Part shown: one piece after another, positions 33,901 through 41,539 of the stretch
Layout of the letters: the number at the start of each line of letters is the position of its first letter
Numbering within the stretch: the first letter of the stretch is position 1
Origin: Thalassolituus hydrocarboniclasticus
GTDB taxonomy: Bacteria; Pseudomonadota; Gammaproteobacteria; Pseudomonadales; Oceanobacteraceae
Reading direction: 5' to 3'
Length of the DNA: 64,000 nucleotides
NCBI RefSeq assembly: GCF_025345565.1
Contig: NZ_CP054475.1
Location: forward strand, 1,135,501 to 1,199,500
Translations under genes and position numbers: made by a program
Notes under the pieces: generated by a model
Databases searched by the model: none
The model's input: the letters and a program-made list of their open reading frames with translations, nothing else
What the model was told of the DNA's origin: nothing

Positions 33901-36900
33901 TGCCGCACAGGGGAACTGGTTTGCTAACCGTCTGGAATTACGCAGCTGGCAGAAAGCGACATTCAATAACTTCAATAATGCCGATTGTTCTCTGCTGCAC
34001 CCGGATGGCTCAATTACCGACGCTGACTGTAATCTGGAGTATGGCGTTGCCTGCTTTAATGGCGCCTGGGTTATTTCCGGTAACGACCGCTGGAACCGTG
34101 GCTTCCAGATTTGTGAAGACAACGAAAACAGCCTGTACGCAGTACCGCGTACACCGAATGAGCTGGCTGAACTGCAGGCGCAAATGAGCGGACAACCTGT
34201 CTGGATCAACTTGTCTGATACTGCTCTCGAATCTCAGTGGATTGCTAACCGTCTGCGCTTCACCTGGTGGGCTGCTACAGAGCCATCCAATATCGGTAAC
34301 CGTGATTGCGCCAAAATCAATCATCAGACCGGTGAATGGTATGCTGCACGCTGCTCAACAGAAGCTGCCCGTTTTGCCTGCCGTACTATTAACAGCAGCG
34401 GTAATATCATCTGGACAGCGACAAGCAGTAAAGATATCTGGTCCCGTGGCTTCAGCCGTTGTCAGCGCGAAGTGACGGGCTCTGAATTTATGGCACCGCA
34501 GGGCTATGGTTCTGTCTCTGCCAGTGATAGTCAGGCCGTACTTGCCGGTATTGCCGCAGCGGCTAATGAAGACCTGTGGATTAACCTCAGTGATCAGGGC
34601 GTAGAGGGCAACTGGCGCTCATTTATGTCGTACAGTGACTGGGGTGTTGTTTCATTGTTGGACGAAGACCGCGACTGCGCTTATTACGACCGTAAAGCCC
34701 AGCAGGGCGGTACCTGGTACGCTGATCAGTGTACCTATACTAATTCGCAGCCGCTAAGTCGTGGTTATGCCTGTACCAATGGTTATGAATGGCGCCTGGT
34801 TGAAACTACGGCTTCTTCCAGCCTGCGCTGGAGCGATGGCTTTACTGCCTGTAATACGCTCGGAGCGGATTGGTATTATGCAGCGCCGACCAATGCTGTT
34901 GAAAACGCCAAGCTGAAACTGGCGCTGGAAATTGCCGGTGTTGATCAGATCTGGATCAATGCTCAGGACCGGATTGAAGAAGGCAACTGGACTATTAATG
35001 GCGAAGAAACCAACTTCCCGGCCATTATCGATACCAGTGCGACGCAGACCGTGGTTGCAGAAAATACCTCTGGCATAGTTCTTTCTGCTCAACTGGCGGA
35101 TGACGAAGGTGTGGGTATTGCCTCGGCCAGCTGGACTCTGATTTCTGACAGCCGTTTCAGTGATGTCAGCAACTCCGATGTTGTTATCAGTAATGAAGTT
35201 CTGACCACCGGAGCGGCAGGCACTGCACAACTGACGGCGGAGTACAGCACGCCAGTCTTGCTGCAGCAGGATGCGATTCTTGTTTTCCGCGTAAATGCGA
35301 CAGATATTCCGCAAGGCACTGCTCAGGCTGCAACATCAGAAGCCTTTGTTACTGTTCGGGTAAAAGCACCGATTCTGGCGCATTATGATTTCAATGATCT
35401 TGGTGTACCGCAGAAAGATATCAGCGGTAATAATCACAATGCCCTGAATAACAGCCTCAACCCAATGCCCCCGGTGATCGCCGGTGCGCTGTCGCTTAGT
35501 GGTACTCAGCGCATGATTGTTCCGGGCCTGGATTCAGACGGCGTTAATGGCCTGGATATTCCGGTAAATGAATATACCGTTGCTTTCCGTATCAGCATCG
35601 AAGCAAATGGCAATGGTTCTGACTGGCGAGGAATTCTGCAGAAGGGTACAAGTGGACGTCAGCCTGCACTGTTTCTGCATCCGGGGGCTGACCAGCTTCA
35701 TATCACCAATACAACAACCGTTAATGCCAACCAAAATGGTAATACATCCGTTCTGGAAGACCGCCAGTGGCTGAATGTGGTGTACAGCAAGCGCAGCGAC
35801 GGTATCGATGTTTATATTGATAATATTCTGCGCCCTGAGGCCAGTGTTAATTTTGCTGCCGGAGAAACGTCGGTAGGCAACAATGACGATTTATTTATCG
35901 GTTATGTGCCTGGCGCGCCAGTATCTTTTACTGGCCTGATGGATGACGTACAGATCTTTAACCGCCTGCTGTCGGCAGCGGAGCGCGCTGCGATTCTGCC
36001 GGCGCCTCCGGCCGGGAAGCTGCAATTTACCCTTGCTGGCAGCGAAGTAAATGAAGACAGTTCTTCCGTTGTTTTAACGGTTGAGCGTGTGCGTGGCAGC
36101 CGCAATCCCATAACGGCAGATGTGGTATTTAACGCGGCCTCCAGCCTTGTAACTCTTGGCGCAGAAAATACCCTGAGCGGCGTTGCCGATATCGCTTTCG
36201 CCGGTTCAGGTGCCGTTGCTGTTGATCGTGCTGCAGTTAATTGGCCGGCTGATACCCGCGGAACACAAACCGTGACCCTGTTGCTGGACAGTAACGATGA
36301 TGCCGAACGTGAAGGTACGGAACTGGCAGTCTTTGATCTGGACGTCAGTGCTACCACTGGCCTCGAAGCCGGTGTTCCGGCCAGCTACAATCTGCGCCTT
36401 AATGACGTTACACCTAACCCGTTCGGTAACTTTGAACTGCAGTTACCGGCCGATCCTCTGATTCTCGAGAACGACAGTGTTGCACGTGCGGTCTGTATTG
36501 TACGGAAGTCCGGAGGCGATGGTGCGGTGACGGTTGGCTACAGCATTGGCGGCTCTGCCCAACCGGGTATCGATTACGAATTTGTAAATACCGCTGATAT
36601 TGTCCCTGCTTCTTCTTCCGGAACGGTGATCTTTGCCAGCAATCCAGGTTCTCCTTACAGTGACGAACAGCAGTGTTTCGAAGTGCGTGCGCTGAATCGT
36701 GCCGCGATTGGTACTGCAGACCGTAAAATCGAATTTACTCTGACCAGTGTTTCTGGAGAGGTTGGCAAAGATCCTTTGCTGTCTGCAAATAATAATGGCG
36801 CATTAATTGTCCGTGACTATGCTCCGGGACAGTTTGAGTTCACAGCCGATGCATTCACCTGTAAAGAACCTAACACCAGTACAGAGGTTCCATCAGAACT

Positions 36901-38494
36901 GCGTGCGACAGCGGAAGATCTGGTGTGTGAGGTAACGGTACGGCGCTATAATACGGCCATTTATGCTCCGGCTGCCGATCTGCTGATAACCGCTTCGCCG
37001 GCGTCAACGGCAGATGCTGCTGACGCCAGCTTCACAACATCGCTTAACTGGCCTGCTCTTTCGCTGGCATCGCCTGGTACCGCAGCAACGGAGCTGCGTA
37101 CTATTCAGGTCGCCGTTACGAATGATGATGTACAGGAAAATGATGAGTTACTGCAGCTGCAGTTGGCGGCGGTTAGCGGTGAGGATATCACCCGTGCACT
37201 GACTGATCTGACAATTGTGGATGTAACCCGCCCAGCGCTGGTGACTATCTCCAGTACTCAGACCAGTGTGAACGAGGGGCAGTCTGTAATATTTGATATC
37301 GCCCGTTCAAATAATATCAATACCGCTTTCAGCTTCGATTATGTTGTTGACGTTCAGGGCAAGGCAGTAGGTAAAACCAATGCCGATTACATCGACTTTG
37401 CATCCGGCTCAGCCGAAACCGGAACCATCAGCTTCTCTGATGGTGGCAGCAATACTGCACAACTGACACTGAATACCATTGATACTCTGGAGCCGACCGC
37501 CAGCCTGAATGTTCAGGTGACTCTGCAGGACCCGAATATCCCGCGCGTCGTCGGTATGGGAGCATTAAATAATGCCAATAAAGACAGTGCGATTAACCGC
37601 ACTGATGATTCGGTGACGGTATTAAATACCAAAGACCGTATTGAAAATAATTACTCTATTACGTTGTCGAATGGTGGCGATACTGTTTATGAGCCAGGCG
37701 TTACTCCTGCGGTACCAAGTTACCTCACGACGAATACCGAGCATTCTCCAACTCGTCGTGTAGTAAACTTCAGCTTTACTCTTCCGGCAAAAAATACACT
37801 GGATATCGATCATAAAAAGATCCGGTACACCTGGAGTATTACAGATAACAGTTGGTTTGATGGTGTCGTAACCCAAACAGACACAAACAGCCTGTTCACG
37901 GCTCGTACCGGTAACGTTGATTATGGATTCGCATCGCATGATCCTTCTGCTCCGCTGACAGTATCAGGTAGCTTTGTTGTTCCCTTTGTTATTACCAATA
38001 CAAACTTCACATTGGAGCTGAAGCTTGAAGGTGGAGATGGATCAACGTATCCGGAAACCTTTACGAAACAATTGACCTTTACGGCTGTGCCTTTATGGCG
38101 TGAGCTTCGTCAGAATGATGGTTCATGTTTACGTCAGGCCTCATTGTCGAATTGTGGTGGGCCAGAAGCGCTGTGGACTTGGAATCCGGATAACAATAGA
38201 TTGATCAATAAGAAACTCTCTGAAACTAGTCCAACACAGAGTTACTGTTTTGAATTGGTTGATGATGCTTATGAAGCCTTTAATGGCGGTGATGATGATG
38301 AACCATATATGCGTCAGTGCACACTAACAAATGCGACGCTGAATGCAACGTTCCCTGTGAATTCTAATTTCCAAGAGTTCAATATTAATGGCCGTGCAGT
38401 TTGTAGTTATGCCTTTGGATCTGGTATGGACTCTTATGCTAATGGTGGCTCATGTACAGCAGCAGACCGCCGATGGAACTGGAGAAATCAATGA
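30950..38494 (+). CDS. giant exported protein with about ten tandem C-type-lectin-like units, LamG-like and Calx-beta-like domains
   Basis: About 2514 residues. A signal peptide (A-Y-A-H-A) is followed by a tandem array from about residue 30 to 1360. Each unit has F-A-A-P, then W-I-N-x-x-D...W, then E-P-N-N...D-C-A...G-x-W-N-D-x-x-C...A-C, the core of C-type lectin-like domains including the EPN and WND calcium/sugar ligands. Unit 6 has Q-P-D, the galactose-type variant. A LamG/concanavalin-like domain (about 1475-1690) and at least three Calx-beta-like domains (about 1690-2220) follow, then an unrecognised Cys-containing tail. ATG at 30950 was taken; ATG at 30962 is possible and both ribosome sites are weak. 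Probable glycan-binding adhesin or matrix protein. Confidence 0.8.
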   Translation: MNIIMTKNIILFAAFLSAYAHAETPIPPEMVWESGSSVYSNWNAGEPNNSGNEDCAVMLSDGRWNDAACSSTNRTACYNGTDWKVFGGLALQPFERAGRNCFDGYEFAAPVTAAQNAALKAAADSTGNPYPIWINLQDRDQEGRWVFNQRVSESPYNRGGDLGSPIWYAVVDGDNNVRSGPFPDYETGANTVTFEQAVDINTGAPNYWKVTDGGFFDPGAKPEPNNTGDCAQLYVNDGGLWDDTNCGDTKRVACFNGYNWAISATAVSFNGGTDVESMANPMQACTGITDNGEAGNYQFAAPLSVQDSLTLQTIASQAGVGTIWINLQDKKYENVWKFNKNLDVVAPFWKSGEPNNAGSGEDCAEQDAGAGGFWNDVSCSQQRRVACYDPYDGVDGNWQITTSTYAFDQDIEFYNLICQNDFGSKYKFFAPERLSQRAELTAVTTSGTVWINATDRDAEGVWKINRNLNNWADNEPVNNTDLRCVSASVDTTLWNARDCSESRPVACFSGGRWYFTETSYALNDLLEGQRACQALNPGYLFSAPKDFRQMQAIKYFAEKQGVSGDVWINGNRLEDYNTWVWNELDLLIPAWGSNEPNGGKAENCATLNSSGQWADVACGSQMNQYLCRNGNQWQLSVNSGSLQDFSVASQACKSLGSGWVFAAPTTYNENLQALAVIPAGTVAWLNATDSIAENDWITNAANITGNPSWPEWQANQPDNGGILAAAETAAVKGEDCVAQYADGRWADLDCNAATEAPWACTDGSTWKVTRSQGRVTRFDEGHRQCFYEYGSGFVFSAPLNKNDAIQLDFARLLAAKQRGSAIAFVWLNMTDGAEEDEVSAASSGETFEKNLPYSNWLNAYPGQQPVADCAFKASVAAGQNNPWRTFNCTSEAAHYACFDGASWKVATAKGELVGGTLQITPQVGEDYWSYDRGNQLCKEQHGDNYFFAAPVTAAEDLALDAAIRSIKAQVKNTWINYYRSNRVSAAQGNWFANRLELRSWQKATFNNFNNADCSLLHPDGSITDADCNLEYGVACFNGAWVISGNDRWNRGFQICEDNENSLYAVPRTPNELAELQAQMSGQPVWINLSDTALESQWIANRLRFTWWAATEPSNIGNRDCAKINHQTGEWYAARCSTEAARFACRTINSSGNIIWTATSSKDIWSRGFSRCQREVTGSEFMAPQGYGSVSASDSQAVLAGIAAAANEDLWINLSDQGVEGNWRSFMSYSDWGVVSLLDEDRDCAYYDRKAQQGGTWYADQCTYTNSQPLSRGYACTNGYEWRLVETTASSSLRWSDGFTACNTLGADWYYAAPTNAVENAKLKLALEIAGVDQIWINAQDRIEEGNWTINGEETNFPAIIDTSATQTVVAENTSGIVLSAQLADDEGVGIASASWTLISDSRFSDVSNSDVVISNEVLTTGAAGTAQLTAEYSTPVLLQQDAILVFRVNATDIPQGTAQAATSEAFVTVRVKAPILAHYDFNDLGVPQKDISGNNHNALNNSLNPMPPVIAGALSLSGTQRMIVPGLDSDGVNGLDIPVNEYTVAFRISIEANGNGSDWRGILQKGTSGRQPALFLHPGADQLHITNTTTVNANQNGNTSVLEDRQWLNVVYSKRSDGIDVYIDNILRPEASVNFAAGETSVGNNDDLFIGYVPGAPVSFTGLMDDVQIFNRLLSAAERAAILPAPPAGKLQFTLAGSEVNEDSSSVVLTVERVRGSRNPITADVVFNAASSLVTLGAENTLSGVADIAFAGSGAVAVDRAAVNWPADTRGTQTVTLLLDSNDDAEREGTELAVFDLDVSATTGLEAGVPASYNLRLNDVTPNPFGNFELQLPADPLILENDSVARAVCIVRKSGGDGAVTVGYSIGGSAQPGIDYEFVNTADIVPASSSGTVIFASNPGSPYSDEQQCFEVRALNRAAIGTADRKIEFTLTSVSGEVGKDPLLSANNNGALIVRDYAPGQFEFTADAFTCKEPNTSTEVPSELRATAEDLVCEVTVRRYNTAIYAPAADLLITASPASTADAADASFTTSLNWPALSLASPGTAATELRTIQVAVTNDDVQENDELLQLQLAAVSGEDITRALTDLTIVDVTRPALVTISSTQTSVNEGQSVIFDIARSNNINTAFSFDYVVDVQGKAVGKTNADYIDFASGSAETGTISFSDGGSNTAQLTLNTIDTLEPTASLNVQVTLQDPNIPRVVGMGALNNANKDSAINRTDDSVTVLNTKDRIENNYSITLSNGGDTVYEPGVTPAVPSYLTTNTEHSPTRRVVNFSFTLPAKNTLDIDHKKIRYTWSITDNSWFDGVVTQTDTNSLFTARTGNVDYGFASHDPSAPLTVSGSFVVPFVITNTNFTLELKLEGGDGSTYPETFTKQLTFTAVPLWRELRQNDGSCLRQASLSNCGGPEALWTWNPDNNRLINKKLSETSPTQSYCFELVDDAYEAFNGGDDDEPYMRQCTLTNATLNATFPVNSNFQEFNINGRAVCSYAFGSGMDSYANGGSCTAADRRWNWRNQ

Positions 38495-39903
38495 TGGAAA
38501 AAAATAGTATTCCAGTAATTTTTGTCGCGTCTTCTCTTCTTTTTTCTGAAGCCGGAGCTGCCATGCAATCCCTTGACGACTCACAAATGAGTGAGGTCAC
38601 CGGGGAGGGTATCGGTGCAACCTTTGAAAATGTTGCTATTTATTCCGGAAATTACGGAATGCCGGATGACTTTAAGCTGAAGTTGCAGCTCACTGAAGGT
38701 GTTGACCCGGATTATCTGATTTTCAGTGAGCTGCGTTTTAACCGCTCAGGGGTAACAAAAGATCAGCTGGGTGGTCCTGATACCGGTGGTTTCTTTGGTA
38801 CTTATGAAAATCCGCTGTTTTTGGGGGATTTACGCGAAATTACTGAGAGCCATCTTGCAACTTTTACTGATGGGACGACCGGGTATAAAAGCTTTACTGC
38901 TTTATATACCGGTTTTCCGGCGGCCGATCTTGATCAGAACGAACGCAGTTTCTTCCGTTTTGCCGAAGGTCAGAGAACCTATGCGAATACATTTTCTGCC
39001 GGAGGAAATGCGTTCAGCAGCTATCGTGATGCTCCACAGGGGTTCTTCAGTAACGGATCGGTAAATGTTGGTAACTATTTTACCCTGGCCGATACCCATG
39101 CCGCCGAGCTGGCGCTTTTCGAAGCAGAGTTAGATCAGGCAACGTCCAAATTTGACCTACATATGCGGGTGGATTCTGTCAATGACAGCAACCGCCTGCT
39201 TAGCCCGGATGAGCAGTTTCTTTCTTATGTTGATCTGAAAGGTGTGCGTCTTTACGGCACAGAAACCCATATCTGGGCGCATGATAATCAGAATGAAGCA
39301 CCTGTAACCAGTTATATCAACGGTGAGCCCATTCATGCCACCAAGGGTCTGGCGATGGCAATGACGACGGGGCTGCGTGCGGATGAAATTATTCTGAATA
39401 CCAACCTTAATAATGCTGCAGCCAGTGCCTTATCGCTCAAGGGCGTTGATATGTACCTGCCACTCGGTACGGTAGATCAGCCGCTGACAATCAGTACGGT
39501 TCAGTTCCAGCAGGAAGCACGCTACACCTGGGGACAAAACAACTTTGAGCCGGCAAAAACACAGATGCGTATTGAAGTGGCTCAGCTGCCTCAGGATGTA
39601 GGGCAGGCTGCTCAGGGGAATATTTTTATTCAGTCACTTGGCTTTGGGGACGAAAACGATGAAGAGATCATTACCGGCTATGAAGATATTTATCTGAGAG
39701 AACGATCCGGTGCTGTTGCTTATATTGCCTCCGGGGTTGCTCATCGTGCTTTTGTTCCTAAAACCGTTATTTATAATGAACAGGTAGAGATCTTTAATCA
39801 GAATAACCCTGATAATCCGTTGCCTTATATCCCGAATCAGAATGTTATTGAAATTCGCGGTCTGGAAATTCAGCGCATGGTTATTACAACTCAGGATCTA
39901 TGA
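38491..39903 (+). CDS. exported DUF6160-like protein 3
   Basis: A 470-residue product whose ATG overlaps the stop of the giant lectin gene by four bases, with GGAG just upstream. Signal peptide ends near E-A-G-A-A; mature start M-Q-S-L-D-D-S-Q-M-S-E-V-T-G-E-G-I-G is the shared operon motif with Glu in place of Gln. The body is beta-rich and contains no obvious enzyme motif. It was probably made together with the lectin by coupled translation. Function unknown. Confidence 0.73.
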   Translation: MMEKNSIPVIFVASSLLFSEAGAAMQSLDDSQMSEVTGEGIGATFENVAIYSGNYGMPDDFKLKLQLTEGVDPDYLIFSELRFNRSGVTKDQLGGPDTGGFFGTYENPLFLGDLREITESHLATFTDGTTGYKSFTALYTGFPAADLDQNERSFFRFAEGQRTYANTFSAGGNAFSSYRDAPQGFFSNGSVNVGNYFTLADTHAAELALFEAELDQATSKFDLHMRVDSVNDSNRLLSPDEQFLSYVDLKGVRLYGTETHIWAHDNQNEAPVTSYINGEPIHATKGLAMAMTTGLRADEIILNTNLNNAAASALSLKGVDMYLPLGTVDQPLTISTVQFQQEARYTWGQNNFEPAKTQMRIEVAQLPQDVGQAAQGNIFIQSLGFGDENDEEIITGYEDIYLRERSGAVAYIASGVAHRAFVPKTVIYNEQVEIFNQNNPDNPLPYIPNQNVIEIRGLEIQRMVITTQDL

Positions 39904-39904
39904 T

Positions 39905-40369
39905 ATGAAAAAATACTCTTTTCTGATGTTGTTTTACGCACTGTGTGCTCACTCTGAGATGGCTCTGCTGGATGATGAAGCCTTATCGGATCAGACTGGT
40001 CAGACAGGTATTACGTTAAGCGCCAGGGCTGAGTTTGGCACTGGCACCCGCATCAGTTATAACAATACTGATGCATCTTATGTAGATCCTACCGAATACT
40101 GGCTGGTGGTTGATGAGCTGACCGGTGCGATTGAGATTAAGGGTCTCAAGCTTGATTTGATTAACGATTTCGGACCAACGCAGAATAAGAGTGCGTTGCA
40201 ATGGACTATGCCTGAAGAGGTTATCTTCGATGAACTGAAGACGGAAGGCATTTACGTCGGTCCGGGCAGAACCGTTGGCGCCAGTCATCAGTTTATTATG
40301 GGCATCGAAATGGATGGTGAGCTGTCGATGCCTGCACAGACTAAAATTAATATTTTCCCGGTTAACTGA
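39905..40369 (+). CDS. exported DUF6160-like protein 4 (short)
   Basis: A 154-residue product, one base after the previous stop. The start at 39905 gives a clean signal peptide (M-K-K-Y-S-F-L-M-L-F...), whereas the frame extends upstream only inside the previous gene. The mature N-terminus M-A-L-L-D-D-E-A-L-S-D-Q-T-G-Q-T-G-I-T-L fits the shared motif. At about a third of the size of its paralogues it is close to the minimal unit of the family, which makes it the best candidate for a subunit or pilin-like building block. This is inference. Confidence 0.73.
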   Translation: MKKYSFLMLFYALCAHSEMALLDDEALSDQTGQTGITLSARAEFGTGTRISYNNTDASYVDPTEYWLVVDELTGAIEIKGLKLDLINDFGPTQNKSALQWTMPEEVIFDELKTEGIYVGPGRTVGASHQFIMGIEMDGELSMPAQTKINIFPVN

Positions 40370-40371
40370 TT

Positions 40372-41538
40372 ATGAAAATAATAAAAATCACACAGTTATT
40401 GAGCTTTCTTGCTTTCGGGTCGACGGCAGTCGCAGGTATGGCCCCCATGAATGAGGCTGACCTTTCAGCAACCTATGGTCAGGCAATTTTTGAGGTTAAA
40501 GAGCAGGCGATGACACAGGCAGACGGCAGTGCACTGGATATGCTGCGTCTGACGATGGGAGCAAAAATCGAAATTAACGCCAATATTGAGGAGATTGCCC
40601 TTGGCCGTTACTGGCGTCCGGAAGGTACTAACTGTACCGGCGGTGCCGGCGGTGATAAGGTTTGTTATAACAATAATCCACCAGTCTCTTATAACGATAA
40701 TATTAACTGGGCCTGTACCGCGAACCCTTGTGGATCTGTCGGTTTGGGGGCTGATAATTATCTGTCATCAGGCCTTACTCACAACGTGGGTGAAGAATCC
40801 TTTTTCAATACCAGTGTTTTCCCTTCGGGTTTTAAACCTGACTCCGGTGTTGATATTAAATTACGTGATGTGACGATGGGTCAGGTTCGGGATGATGATG
40901 GTGACGGAATTTATGAGCTGACTCCGTTTGTTCAGCAAAACCCTTATTTTGAATTCGCTTTCGATCAGGACACCGGAAAAATTGTTGGCTTCCGTTTAGG
41001 GGCGGAAGACTCTTATGGCTACCAGGGCAATGCGATTGATGTTATTTCGGGCTTTATCCGCCCTACCATTACCGTAGATGCGAAGCTTGGTTTTATTGAT
41101 GCTGGTGAAATTCAGCTGGAAACACAGCTGGGTGGTGTCCGTACCATTGGCTGGATTGATGCCAAAACAACGAATGTGATCAGTGTATCGGGTGCAGCAG
41201 GCTTGCTGGTAAATGGTCCTGAATCCCTGATGGGGCAATCTCCCCATGCACAGCTTTTTCCGGTGCAATCCAATTATCTGAACCACTCTGAAGCTTTCTT
41301 TTTAAGTGCGGGAACCCGTTCAATTAACTGGACGCCGGTCAGGGATGGTGGTTTTACACCAGCAGCGACCATGCCTGGTTTCTGGCTGAATATGGGCGGG
41401 GACGGTGGTCTTCTGGCGGAGACGCAAAAAGGTGACCACCCGAATAACTATCTCCCTGGTCATCCGAAGCATGGGCAGTACAGTGGTATGGAAAATTATA
41501 ATAATCCACAACCTTCCTGGTCTCAGACTTATCAATGA
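40372..41538 (+). CDS. exported DUF6160-like protein 5
   Basis: A 388-residue product, 2 bases after the previous stop. Signal peptide to about residue 21 (A-V-A-G), then M-A-P-M-N-E-A-D-L-S-A-T-Y-G-Q-A-I, a divergent form of the shared motif. A region near residues 80-125 has four cysteines (C-T-G-G ... C-Y-N-N ... C-T-A-N-P-C), so disulfides are likely. A D-D-D-G-D-G stretch could bind calcium. No enzyme motif seen. Probably another secreted component of the same structure. Confidence 0.7.
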   Translation: MKIIKITQLLSFLAFGSTAVAGMAPMNEADLSATYGQAIFEVKEQAMTQADGSALDMLRLTMGAKIEINANIEEIALGRYWRPEGTNCTGGAGGDKVCYNNNPPVSYNDNINWACTANPCGSVGLGADNYLSSGLTHNVGEESFFNTSVFPSGFKPDSGVDIKLRDVTMGQVRDDDGDGIYELTPFVQQNPYFEFAFDQDTGKIVGFRLGAEDSYGYQGNAIDVISGFIRPTITVDAKLGFIDAGEIQLETQLGGVRTIGWIDAKTTNVISVSGAAGLLVNGPESLMGQSPHAQLFPVQSNYLNHSEAFFLSAGTRSINWTPVRDGGFTPAATMPGFWLNMGGDGGLLAETQKGDHPNNYLPGHPKHGQYSGMENYNNPQPSWSQTYQ

Positions 41539-41539
41539 T

